Assembly: GCA_030770545.1 (NCBI GenBank)
Contig: CM061107.1
Span: 2,196,001 to 2,260,000 of the forward strand
DNA length: 64,000 bases
Origin: Macropodus opercularis
Taxonomy: Eukaryota; Chordata; Actinopteri; Anabantiformes; Osphronemidae
Direction: 5' to 3'
In this document: one piece after another, positions 1 to 12,700 of the stretch
Position numbering within the stretch: position 1 is the stretch's first letter
How the letters are laid out: each line of letters starts with the position of its first letter
The notes under the pieces: model-generated
Told to the model about the DNA's origin: nothing
Databases searched by the model: none
The model's input: only the letters and a program-made list of their open reading frames with translations
Position numbers and translations under genes: made by a program

Positions 1-11
1 AGGTGACTTAC

Positions 12-3000
12 CTTAGCACCAGCACCACCGGGGAATCCAGGAGGTCCAGCAGGTCCAGTAGATCCCTGAAAAACAAAGTCACGTATGTTAGCAGTAAGTC
101 TAGAGTAAGACAACCATTAATTTAAGGCTCAATGAACAATGAGTGATTACATTTCATGTCATTTAGAAGTTCAGTCTTGTTTACAGAGCCAAAAAGGGAA
201 CTTACTGGGGGTCCAGCAGGACCGGTGTTGCCATCATTACCACGAGCACCCTGCAGGGGAAGAGCATCAGATTAAAGACACATATTTCACACAGACGTGT
301 CAGTTTCATTACTGTTTTTTATTACATGACATAGAATGATTAGAAAAAGTAAACCTGTAGCACTTACAGAGGGTCCAGGAGGTCCGGGGCGGCCTCTCTC
401 CCCAGGAAGACCACGAGCACCCTGGTACAAGTAAACAGAACAAAATTAGTGTGACAGGTCTACACATTTATGCATTCCCAAGTAAAATCTCAACAAATTA
501 ACTGAGGTGACACAAAACTTACCATGGCACCGGGGATACCGTTCTCACCAGAGGCACCAGGCTCTCCCTGTGGAAAAACGCAAACAGTTCTAGAGACGGG
601 AACGGCGGTGGCATACTGGTGCAGACTGGAATACTGGTGGCGTGTCTCTGTTGGCATAGCTGATATCTTACCTTAGGTCCAGCAGGTCCAGTGTCTCCCT
701 TTGCTCCATCCAGACCGCTGAAACCCTGCGGAATAAGCAAATGAGCATCGTGAGTGAATTCACCACAAAAAAACACTAAAGAACTTGGCAGAGAACACTT
801 CACTCACTCTGTGTCCCTTGATGCCGGGGAGTCCAGGAGTTCCGGGGAACCCACGGGCACCCTGTGGGTAGGAAATGCATCAGCAACAGGCAGAGACTTT
901 TACAGCTCGGCTTTCTCGGTCAGCCAACCATCTCCTGACCCGCAACACTCACCTGAGGGCCGGCAGCTCCGCGCTCACCAGGACGACCAGCTTTGCCAGG
1001 CTCACCCTGTTAACGACACAAAGGTGGCTCATGGGTTTTTTACAGCTTTGGTTTATGCAAAAGTTCAGGAACAGAGAAGAATAAATTACTCACATCATCT
1101 CCATTCTTTCCAGGGGGACCGGCAGGACCACGAGAACCCATGGGACCCTACACAAACAAATGAATGTTGTAATAATATCTCCAAGCTCTCATCGTGTCGT
1201 TTTCAGTGAAAACCAAGTGGTGGGGGAGGAGGGTTATGTATGAGGGGTATAATGTGGCAACAGGAAGTGGAGCTGCAAGTACAGGAAGGGTCTTGAGGTA
1301 TGCAGTGATATGGTTCATTAAAAACGATAAAGCACAGAACCCAAGCAAAACACTGTTTAGCAGAGCATTATGTATACTCACAGCGGCTCCGGGCTCACCA
1401 GGCTCTCCAGGTGGTCCAGTGAAGCCCTGAGGACCCTGAAGGACAGCAAGAGAAACATTTTTTGCATCTGTGGATTTAAAAAACTCAGTAATACATGTCA
1501 TGCAGATGAAAAGGTAGGACTTACAGAGGGGCCAGAGGGGCCGGGAGTACCACGAGGACCCATAGGACCCTGTGGACGAAGGTACACAAGAACATTCAGA
1601 TTATTTTTGTAGCTACATTAAGTGGTCAAGCAAGGGATGATCAAATGAGGCTGATCGTACCATTGGGCCAGGAACAGCTGGGCCGCTGGATTTGGATGGG
1701 TCAGAAAAGCTCATCTGAGGAGAGTAGTTCTGCAAAGAGATAAAAGAAAGAATTAGACAGCACTAAAATGTTTTAGTTCCTACTATTCCAGCGATTTGGT
1801 GATTAAACCTGTTACAGCACAACTACTGAAAATCAAATGTGCTGTTCTGCTTCCAGACATAACCCTGACACCAGGGAACACAGGACATCTCCTCTAGTTG
1901 ACCTCTAGACTAACTGACTGATGCACAACTGCAGAAACAATCAACAGCATTTAGGACTTGATTACTCATAACCTGATTCCAGACTACGTGGATTTTTCTG
2001 ATACGTACTCCGCCAAGGCCAGGGGGGCCAGGGGGGCCAGGAGGTCCAGGAAGGCCGTTCTGTCCAGGGAGTCCGTCGTTGCCAGGAGGACCGGGAGGAC
2101 CCTGAAGAAAAAGTCAAGCAGACATGGCGTTCATTCAATTTTCACTTATATACGAATATAGCTCATAGCATCAGTTTGGATCACATCACATCATCGCACC
2201 ATAGACGTTTATTTATTTATAATAATACAGTTTGTGTTAAAAAGTCGTTTGTTTTTCTCTTCTTCCTATTCCTAAATGTCATTCAACATTACTGCGACCT
2301 ATAAACTTTTAGTGACCTGCAGACTTTGTGACCTTATTATCAAAGGTCATCAGCGACAGTTGCACTGAGGTGTCATTAGCCACAAATTTAGATCAGTTTG
2401 TGGGGCTCAAAAGGCAAATGCACATAGCTGCTAATGGATTCACGCTGGATTTACTGGGGAAATAGAATAGAGCCGAGAAGAACATGCAGTGCAGCACAGA
2501 TGCAGGATTCATGAGCTGTTACTGACAACAACTAATAATTATTATTTATAATCATTCAAAGAAATAACCAAAACAAAACGGAAACGTTTCTCTGACATAA
2601 ATTGATCTGATTAAATATTTGTAACTTTATTTTTAACTTTATGACCGAATGACGGAGAGAAACGAACGGGAACGTACCGGGTCACCCTTGGGGCCATTCT
2701 CTCCATTTGTTCGCTAAGGATAGACAGAAATGGGAGTTAGACTGCTTCCACACATTCCCCTGAAGATAAACTGTTGTTAAGTCCTGACCTCAGGTCTCAG
2801 GTACACATGATTTTCAGTATTAATAAAAGTGAAAAGGGCCAAATACCTCCTGGTAATCTGGAGTCGTGGGTCCTACAGAACCAACGGAGAAAAAGATAAA
2901 GTCAGCAACCCCACATTTCTGACAGATTTCTTCATGATGTGCGGCATTAACTAAATAACAGACGCAAACTCAAAGTTATAAGTTCTAGGTTTAGTCAGTT

Positions 3001-4781
3001 TTCATTGATCTCTAGATTGATGTAATGTTAAGCAAATCTTTGTAAAATGTCGGAAAACATTTTAGAGCTGTTCTGTTGGGACGTGTGTGCAGTGCCACGG
3101 CACACAAATAGGCGTGACATTTGGTGGACTTCATCGAAGGGTGGGCGTAATCCATTTAAAGGAATGCAAATTGAAACGGAAATGAACCAAAGGTAAATCC
3201 AAAGCCATTGTTTTCTGAATGAAAATCCTTTAGGGCCTGAAGTCCATTTGTGGCCAGAGGAGCCGCGGAGGGTAAACGATGAAGAAGAAGGCGCCAGGTG
3301 GCGCCACAAAGCTAATTAACCACATAAACGCTGAGTTGGGATCAAGGTGGAGTACCATCAATGTCGGGACAGATGGGGCAGCACTCTCCCTCCGGGATGA
3401 TGGGGTCGGCGCAGTCGGTGGAGTCCTCACAGATCACGTCGTCACACATGACGTTTCCACTGTCACAGACGCAGATCTGGCAGGGCTCTGGTTTCCATAC
3501 ATCCTTGTCATTGTACAACTGTCCATCTAATGTGCAGCTGCCGAATGTCCCTGAGCGCAAGAGAAAACAGTGGTGAGTTACAGTAAGTTACTGGTTTCTG
3601 ATGCTTGTCTAATACAGTTACAATGTGCATGTAATGTTGCTTATGCTTGGCTACGGCTGCACTGGTGTGATACGTATGATCTAAAACAGATCTCCGTCAT
3701 TTCAAGACCGTGTATCAATCAGTTCTGACCTCTGGCCAAAGACTTTGACCTTTCTGCTCTTTATCAGTGTCAACTACGTTGCTGAATTGGCCATAATGAC
3801 TGTTATAAATATACCATCGCTGGGTGTCAGTCGATGTTAGGACGCTACACATCTGTTTTAGTTGTGCACGTAGAGCATCACAAATCACTGTCCAACATTC
3901 CTGCACAGTTACAGTTTAAGATTTTCCCCTCAGAGTGTGAGTGGAAAATTCAGCTGAGCCTAATCACAATTCAAGCTGCTGGCCGTGTGGTTGGGCTTCG
4001 GAGGGGATGGTGGGAGGAGGGTTGGGGGATGAACGCGCGGTCCCAAGACTCGCCACAAAGCGGCGCTGTTCACCTACAAAACCAGGCTCCCGCGCCCTGT
4101 TCCGCTTGGCAATTAATTGAAGTCTAGACTGTTTCACCGACGACGTCAGACTTAATTTATTTTCCATTGCCTAAGTTTAGTTTTACGCAAACTTAATAAA
4201 ATGTGGAGAACTTCTTAAGCAGACTCACTGCTAGCGCGCAACCAAAAGTGTCTCCTGTTTATCATATTATATCCTCATACATGTCTTCTCACCTGAAACA
4301 TTAATGGAAAAACTACTCAAAACACGTCCGAGTCAACGTATCTAGCATTTTCCATAGTTTACGTTTGGTTCCCTGACTGCTTTAACTTCATGTCAACGCA
4401 ACATGAGACAGGGCAGCTGCGCTTTGTGCTGCACCTGGAGGACGCACACTGGGCAAGTACTGAATGCGCGTCTGTGAGAGCAGCAAACAACAAAGAAAGT
4501 CCAACCTCTATAGTCCTATTCGTTCCCAGAGATCCATAAAGACCAACAACACACATCTCTCCCCATCTCTGCCCTGAGGTAGGTGTCCCGCAGAGCACGA
4601 CCAGTTCCAGCAAACTGCTCAGCATCCTGCGGACTATCCACATCCCGAGGTTCCACAATCCCCAAACAGCTCATATCAATGTTTCAAAGTGATACTTACT
4701 GTCATCCTCGCCTTGACCTCTCGCCAAAAGCGCTGCTGCGCTGAGCAAGAGCGCTAACCGAATATCCACAAAGCTGAACAT
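12..4781 (-). CDS. col1a1: Collagen type I alpha-1 chain, 5' part (coding exons 1-16)
   Basis: Pro-alpha1(I) chain of fibrillar type I collagen, secreted to the extracellular matrix. Coding exons: 4700-4781, 3356-3550, 2847-2872, 2678-2713, 2009-2101, 1661-1729, 1525-1569, 1382-1435, 1094-1147, 953-1006, 808-861, 672-725, 523-567, 368-421, 206-250, 12-65. Together they give 338 residues in one frame. Exon 1 encodes a signal peptide starting MFSFVDIRLALLLSAAALL, nearly identical to human COL1A1. Exon 2 (195 bp) is a von Willebrand factor C domain with ten cysteines and the motif DVWKPEPC. Exons 4-5 hold the short N-propeptide helix. Exon 6 holds the N-proteinase site (NYSPQ/MSFSD) and the telopeptide lysine. 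From exon 7 on, all exons are 45 or 54 bp and encode perfect Gly-X-Y repeats. The helix cross-link lysine at position 87 (GIKGHR) is kept. The rest of the helix and the C-propeptide lie left of the window. Whether this is the a or b teleost copy cannot be told. Confidence 0.96.
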
Positions 4782-4800
4782 GTCTAAATATTAGACATGT
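4778..4800 (-). promoter_or_regulatory. Collagen 5' stem-loop around the start codon
   Basis: A perfect inverted repeat with 10-bp arms (acatgtctaa / ttagacatgt) and a 3-nt loop. The right arm in mRNA sense contains the col1a1 initiation codon. Type I and III collagen mRNAs are known to carry a conserved 5' stem-loop at this exact place, bound by LARP6, which coordinates collagen translation. The position and the sequence around the AUG fit that element. LARP6 binding in this species is inferred. Confidence 0.85.
4784..4798 (-). other. Five-codon upstream ORF in the col1a1 leader
   Basis: The left arm of the start-codon hairpin contains an ATG that opens ATG TCT AAT ATT TAG. The stop codon ends two bases before the main ATG at 4781. 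Such a minimal frame could add translational control by reinitiation or leaky scanning. The reading frame is seen directly; its function is inferred. Confidence 0.7.
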
Positions 4801-4934
4801 AGATTCTTTGCGGCAGGGGAATCCTCTTTTTCTCCTCAGACACCACTCATACACGGTAGGGTCCGGTCTGTGTCTCACTCCAATCCAGACCCTAGCAGAA
4901 ACTCCCTACTGCCTAAATAATTGACTTAGTTTGG

Positions 4935-4942
4935 CTTTTATA
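4935..4942 (-). promoter_or_regulatory. col1a1 TATA box
   Basis: The minus strand reads TATAAAAG here, about 155 nt upstream of the col1a1 ATG. A start site 25-32 nt downstream would fall near 4903-4910 and give a 5' UTR of about 125 nt, close to that of mammalian COL1A1. No other TATA-like site competes between this element and the ATG. Confidence 0.75.
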
Positions 4943-7900
4943 CGCCAAAGCTTTTGGGAGGTGCTGTAGCGCAGGACTGTGGACAACTAGAACATGTTCA
5001 AGACGAGAGTCCCCTCCTTCATCAGAAACGAGGGGCCGTCTTAAAACATGTCAAACAAGTTCACGTTTCAGCTCAAACGTGGATGTGGAGGATACTCGCC
5101 AGTGTCGCATCGGTTCTCCGTCGTGGAGGCTTGTTTCACCGTCTTCTAACGCTCCGTGGATGTTTAACCGACCTGAGGCACCGTCCGTTTGGACTGGATG
5201 GTTATTTTAAACCAGATCTGCTGTAAAGCCCCACAATATAGTTATAGTTTGATTTGGGACTTAATCGAGTTAATGGTTGTAAAAGAAAGGATAGAATGAT
5301 TTCTGATTAGGATTTATTCACGGGAAACTTTACGCGCACCGTTTACGCACAGGGAACAGACATGGAGATTACAGCTCCAGCGTGATTTATGTGAATTATT
5401 TCATGTTTATGCCATTATAGAAGTCACAGATCCATGGTCATCTGAGTTGTAAGCACCTACACTTTGCAAAAAAGCACCTCAGAGACTCACACTGTGTCCT
5501 GCTGTATGTCCTATGCTGGAATTAAGAAATGTTAACATAGTCCACGGAATCAGGATCATTTCCCTCCTCTGCCACGTTTAGTCTTTAGCTAATTAAATGT
5601 CTCAATAATGCATTAATGTATAATAGCATTAAAAGTAAAAAGGACATCTAAAAACTGAACAATGTGTCTGTTTAACAACCGGTGTCAGTGATCCACCTCT
5701 TCCAAAAGAGGCGTTCCCATCTCGTGATGAGACAGGGAGGGAGGAAGAGGAAAATCTGGCGGATGCACAAAACAGTCTGGTTACACTGTGGACACGTTGC
5801 AGCTTCTATAACTACACCACGGCCCAGTTTGACCTTTAATTTACTCTTTGCACTTGTCTTCTATGACCCAAAGAGTGTGTCCAGTCATCAGTAGCTGCAA
5901 TCAGTGTAGAATGAGGCTATTCAATATTTCAGAGTTGTTATATCCTGCAGTGAGATATATTTAGATTTTTATACAGTATATGAGACACAGGGATAAAAAG
6001 ATAAGATTAAGGGAAAAGGTTTAGCTTATGTGTGGCCAGTCATTTTGCTTGCATGGCAGTAGGACGTTTGCCTAAACACCTGCCAACGATCTGCTTGTTA
6101 GGTCTTTCCTGTCTGATGACAGACTTTCCCTGAGCTCCATGTGAAGGTGTAGTAAGCAGAGGAGCAAGTTTGCCTTTAGAGAAAACTACTAAACAACTGT
6201 TGCGGTGCAGCGGTAAAGTCATTTCATCTGTGTTGGTCGCACAGCACAGAAGTTTTGTAAGATGCGCCTTTGATGGGCAGATGAATAAATGGACTCGTCT
6301 TAGACGCTGTGACTTGCACAGACTTTCCAGAGTGAAATGAAGCTGAAGCTCACAGGCCTGTGTTTAAATAGAACTGGTAATTTGCTGGTGTTTGCCTTGG
6401 ACTCCATTCGCTGCAATGTATAATATATTTTTTTTTGTGGCGAGTCTCAGGGTTCAGACTGGTGGTTTCGGTGGAAGCTCTCAGACCTGATGGCGTTTTA
6501 GCTACATTCAAATGTCTTTTCACTTGTAGCTTGAAGCTGCATGTTTTCTCCCTGCTGGATAAGATATTTAGCATATTTCAGCAGAGAGACTCCAGGTTCT
6601 CCAGCCAAGAGAATCTGAAACATTGTCTCATTGTTGCCAGGAAAGGTAATTGGAGAAATCCATCCTTGTCGTATCGTTAAGAACAAAAATAACTCAGACT
6701 TGAGGGAGGAAATCCAGCAGTTGTCATTGGCAGCTTATGGATGTACATCAGATTTAAGGAGTTGTGGGAAAAGGTGTCTTCACAGTCACTGCACGTTTTT
6801 ATCTGCTTTTTTTCCTGCCAGCGGACGTTGTGACTGTTTTACAACTGGAAGCTCACAGGCCTCCAGTGGAACAACAGTACTGGACAGGAACAGAGGCTGA
6901 AATGAGCATTTTTGACATCGAGCGCTGAAGTCAGTCCTCCCTCAGAAGCCTCTGAGCTGGAGCCAGCATCACGTAGCATCGGCCTGGCTTTGTCCACGTG
7001 TTTCTACTTGCATGCTTCTGAGCGCTTGCTTCTTCAAACACTCTCTGTCTCCTTCTCGCACCAACTGCTGGATCATTTACTCAGTTATTTAAAATGCCTT
7101 TTATTTGTTGCGTACGTATTAAACAACGACATTTCTTTTGACTCCCTGTCTGACGGTAAATTCTGCATTAAAACCACTATTACACTCCTGTTTCAGGCCA
7201 TTATGATGTTTGTTCATTGTCTTTGTGCAGACATTTCATGCTTTGTTTAGGTGGAAGCCCATCGCAGACCCACCTTCTTCAGACAAATGACAGGGTGTGA
7301 AGAGGAAAATTGTACAGTATCTAGAATAATATCGGTCACAGTACAGCGCACCTTCAAATACTAAATAGTTGTTATCACGTGCACAGCCAAAGTGGGATAC
7401 TTCATCTTAACAGCTTTCCAAAGTTATAAGCACTCATTTAGGGAACAGAAATTAATTACTGACTCTTGGTGGAGAAACACTTCTGCACAGTCCATTTCTG
7501 AAGCAACAGCAATAAAGAACAGAACAAAAAACTAAACTGTACTGGATATAGACCAAAACTGGAAGTTTCTGTGTGCAGTGCATGTTGTCCCCTGGTAGCG
7601 TCAATCTGTTGACGAATCTAGTCTCATTTAATTTAATGTATAGACGGTACAGCCATAGTTTACGGGTAATAAACAGATACAGATAAATAACTGCTGTGAC
7701 TACACCATAGGAAGAAACCTTTCAGCGCAGACACTGCAAATTTATATTCAGGATGAGCATCAATAAAAATAACCAAAACGCGGCATTATGGGTAAATGCT
7801 CAATTACAGGGTGAGCACTTGAGCCCACTTCTGCCTGTTGCTTGAATGGTAATCATCTCATAAGGGTCTGACTTTCGTGTCTTCGGCCGACGGCTGAGCA

Positions 7901-9540
7901 CTCTCACCGCTAACATAGTCATTTACGCAGAGGACCGTCATTTTGTGCACTTGAAGGTGGAACTCTGCATTACGTGACATCAAATAGATTATAGAGGTAT
8001 TCAGATATATGATATCGATGGGTCAGTGCCAGAACATTTAGGTAATTCAAACTCTTTCTTTCAGCAGAGCTCAGTTGCCTCACAAATCCAGCCCCATCAC
8101 GAGTCCCACCCACGACTCCTCACCCCCGGTGCGGAGCATGAGAGAAAATGGTGGCAAAGCTACAAAGCCAGACCCACCTTCACGGTAAAAGGGTCCTGCC
8201 CTGACATTAGTGTATCAAAAGAACTTTTTCAATCAGATTCTTAGTTTCCTGTTTTTCGTGACTTTGACGCGAGGCGCGCTGCCTCTGGCTTTGTCCTTTC
8301 AGCAAAGGGCCCCTTTCCCTGTTGCTTGCTCTGGTTTTCTTCTCAGTTCTGCATCTGGCTCCCTCCACCGTCCCAGCCCCCCATGCAAACTCCCGTTCTC
8401 CATCCCTCCCGCTCTCTCTCCTTGCCCGCTGCTCTCTTCTCTCCCATCCCACTCCCCCCAGTGCAGACATCCAGTCAGACACAGAGAGTGGATGGAAAAT
8501 ATGACTGGATCCTTCCCTGACTTCAGATAATATGCGAGGCTGCTGGCACAACTAAAAACAGGGAGAGTGACAGTGAGCAGTTCATCTTAAAAGCACCTCT
8601 GTGCTGTTCCCTGTCCATAGGTGATGCACAGAGAACAAATCGCCCCTTAGACACAACACCCACAATCTGACTACGTGTAAGTTGATTAGTCACACGCTGG
8701 TGCGATGACGAGACAAAAAGCTGTGAACGTGTCCCTGCAGAAAACATTCAGGCCCTAAAGTGTGTAACATTCTAAGGCTACACTTTTATTTTATTTGTGT
8801 AGCATATTAGTGGGGCTTATTTAACTAACGCAGAAGGATCAGGCAGTTTATGAACAATTCCCAGGCTTCTCTACGGTTTTAACTATGTCTTGCAAAGCTC
8901 TGGGTCTCACTGAGCTGAGTGCTTTCTCCTTCACGCCACCAGTCTTAAGCTTTTGCTTGTGGGTGGTGTCTCAGAGCCATGATTCCAGGCTAAAGTCTAA
9001 AGATGTCTCAAGGCAAGTTTGCAAGGAATGGTTTTAGGGGGAAATGAGCTCAGAGAAGCCGTCTGGAAATGTTGTTGCTCCAGCTGCCGCCCCTCTGAAA
9101 GCTCTCATAAATACTGCAGCCTACAGAGCAGCGTGAGGAAAACGCTGGCGAGAGTAGGAGGCGCAGAGAAAGAAATAGAAATAAGAGATAGAAAAGAGGC
9201 AAACGAGAGAGAGCGAAGTGAACACAGACGTTTTGGCATCCACACAGACTAAAGCAGCAGCAGAGAGGAGCAAAGAAATATGGACGTCAGGTAACCTCAA
9301 ACTAAAGGAGCCTGGAAATGGAAACAGGGAAGCCTGTAACTATGCAGGGAAGAAATTCCCATCTGTGGGATGAGTCATTCTCTCCCCTGAGCCACAGAAA
9401 CGAAGTGAACAGCCTCCTAGTTTTTGTCCTACTACAACAATGATATTGTGAGCAAATCATACCAATATACCAAAAATGTTATTATAAATAACATCTATAA
9501 GGTTCACTGTGCCCATACTTACAAATATTTCTGTTTTATT

Positions 9541-9700
9541 CTTGTAAATATTACAAAAAAGTAAAACAACACAAATGCAATTACAAGTAGTAAATACTAC
9601 AAATATTATAAAAAAGTTAGCAAGACAGATATGATCAAAAATAGTAAATAGTACAAATATTTTTTAAAAAGTAAAACAGCACAGATATGATGTGGTTTTG
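9541..9700. repeat. AT-rich imperfect tandem repeat, about three copies
   Basis: Three diverged copies of a unit of roughly 47-55 bp, each beginning with a form of gtaaatantac and followed by aaatatt and an A-rich aaaaaagt block. Copies start near 9544, 9590 and 9642; the last two share agatatgat. It is degenerate and probably old. Confidence 0.55.
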
Positions 9701-12700
9701 ACAACATTAGGTAAACTTTGAAACGCTGAAGTGTTTGAAGTGTTTTAGTTTTTCTTCGGCTCTTGGCAGAACCGGCTGTTGGACCCAGGGTCTAACCCAG
9801 TGTTCATCTGTGGGCCACATGCGTCACACGTGAGCTGAACTGTAAGGAGGATGTGCTGAACTAGTTTCATGCACAAAACTACACATTACTTGAACGTTTA
9901 GTCTGCTCATCAGGTTCTACTACACAATGACCACTTTACTCATATTTAATCACCTTTCTTGTCTCTTTACAAGGTGTTAATCAGTCTCAGTTGTTGCCTT
10001 TTAGCTTTTATAGCTGACAATTCAGAAAAAAACCAACTTGTGTCCATGCTTAATGTTGCATCAGCAAATGGTCAATGGACAAGAAGGTGCCTGGTGCCTC
10101 CAAAGCCAAGCAGGGAACCTGAGGAATGATGTGCTGGCGATGAAGAATTTGTAAACTGCTTTGCTGCGTTGTTTTGGGATGTCTGTCTCTTTTAGGTTGA
10201 GCTAAGCAATGTTGCTACTGAGCATGTGCAGTAGATCTCTCAGTAATCCATTAGATCTCGCTTGAAGTCCAGCCCGAGGTTTGCTGAGCAGTTCAGAATA
10301 GTTGAGAAGGAAAAGTGACCTCAACACAAAAGAATGCAGTGTGGTCTGTTCTCCCTCCCCTAACATCCAGCAAGGGCAGAAACTCCTCTTAACCCGCTGT
10401 TTAGCAGAGGGAGTGTATACGCGTTGAGCCATTTAAATGGCCGCAGCCGCCTCCTTCTGCCTCCTTACTCTCTCTGCTCGCTTATTTTCACCTCCTCTTT
10501 TCATGGGGAGGATGTGAGTAAAGTTGCCACGTTAAAGGCTTTCTCTTTATCCCTTTGTGATTGTTGTCACTGTAGCCGGCAGACGGCTTCAGCATAAACA
10601 CACTCGTTACTATATTTTACTTCACTGCAGCATAGAGAATATTAAGAGAGCAAACTGACGTTCACCTTTCAAAACTATGCTCTTTTCCGTCTGGTTTAAA
10701 ACGTTGACCTTCTGTTGTGTCTTGTGTCCTGTTTTTAGAACTTTTCAATTATGTTGAATTTGTTAGGTTTTAAGGTTGGTGAGAATCCTGGTGCCAGTCA
10801 CGTGTTCAGGACCCACTGCTGCCGCCGGAGGAGCTTTAAGATTTATGATCACCTTCTGTGTCACCCTGAGACGACTAGCAGCTTTCAGATGTTGGCCAGA
10901 GAGGCAGGATGGCGGATACTATGCTATACTATAGCAGTCATTTAGAATTGTAGGGGTTTGTGAACTGTACGCGTTGGCAGAGAAGCTTTGCAGTGATCAG
11001 TGGTCTGTGCTAATGATGTCATGCAGATACAGTGCTTTAGATGAGATCTTTCATCAGTTAGAGGATATCGTTTACCAGTCAAAAGTAAAACAAATTTACT
11101 AGATATACAACTAGGATGAGTTCATGATCAGAAAATATGTAAAATATTGACAACTTACATGAGGCAAAACCATATTCAGTGTCAGTATAGGCTGAGGCCA
11201 AGCTTGCAAACTTTTATGCTCCACTCTATGTACGTCTATATATATCGCATGGACACCTGGAGGGTTCTAAAACCAGGTGACCACGTCTTTCGGGAACAGT
11301 TTTGCCTCCCGTGCATTTAACCGGAACTTGAGGAATGCGTATATTAAGCTGTAGTTGCAAGATAAATGCATATGTTATGTTTGATATTTAGAACCAAATG
11401 TGCATCGTACTGCGTGGAGAAGGCCCAGCATTGTCACAGTGAGCGCCTGCTTTTTGGCACTGGGCTGAGACTTGATCTCAGTAAACTGTCATCCTAAAAT
11501 AAGTTCAAAATTAGAGGGTTCTAGTATGGAGAACTGGGCTTGGTTCTTGGCCCCACGCACTCAGCTGCCATGGAGTTTTCTTTCCTGTCTCCTATTATTT
11601 CTGGTCCTCTGCCTGGATGAGTCAAAGGAGGGTAGAGAAAGGACAAAAGGAATGAGAAGGAACAGACAGAGTCAAGATAGAGACAGTCAAAGAGGACAGA
11701 GGAAGACAGAGAGGGGAATAAAGAACACACTGACTTTGGCCAGTGTGAATCTGAATGACAGAGTGCATGTAGAAAACCTGGGAGATATCCAGGTTCAGGT
11801 TTTCTCAGAATGCTTAATATAGTTCAGACTAACATTCTATACGTTTGTATTAAAGCTCAGGGTCCTGGCACAATTCATAACCTGCTTTTTACTTTACCAA
11901 AATGCGTCCATTCGAATCAGTTCCAGTAATTAACAGCTTGATACCGGTAGCGTGTAGAATTGACATGTGCCCACCCACTGAAACGCATTCACAGAAATCC
12001 TCTCCGAACTTTGCCAAACACAGCAGAAAGGTCCTTTACACGGTTCTCTCCCTAAATTCTTCTGCAGTCACATCCTAGTAAAATGTGTTTAATGGCTGAG
12101 CCGTGAATGTGACAAAACCAGATGTTTTTGGACGCTGTTGCTGCAACCTGAGCGAACATTGTCTCCGCAGCAGCCAACTATGTGATCGATAGAGTAAAAC
12201 AGGAGTTCAGCTGGATCTTCCCCAGTGAAGGCCAATGTGCAACGTTCAGTGGCTGCTGAACAAGCCACGGTTGTTATCTCGTTACGTCTAAATGCCTTCT
12301 GTTGGTGGTCAGGAGACACCGGCAGCTGCTCACACTGAGGGGACGGTGCCCCGATTCAACACCTTAAAAGCCAGATGCACACTACAAGGATCCACACAGA
12401 CCGAGCTCCAGTCAGCCCAGCCCACATGAAATGTGTTTCCACGTCACAGCTAAGATGGAGCACGAAGGTTTGGCTTTGGTGGCGATTTGGAACGAGGACA
12501 TGTGAGAATCACTGATCGTGTTCTGTGATCTTTATGCTCAATGTCACTAAGCATTGTGGCAGGTCATACAAGGTTCAATAATGGATTTAATTGATCAGGT
12601 AGGCCAGCTCCTCATTGCAGACATTGTTGTGCGTTGCAGTGAGACTCAGTGTTTCACATGGGACACAGATTTTGACTTGTCAGAGGAAATGCCATGAAAG

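Noticed and set aside
4954..5226. 90-codon plus-strand frame divergent from the col1a1 promoter
   Set aside because: It overlaps promoter-proximal sequence, lacks motifs and has no splice partner.
8207..8551. Opposed frames of over 100 codons on both strands
   Set aside because: Both arise from a low-complexity C/T-rich stretch with Ser/Pro or Arg/Glu composition; no domain.
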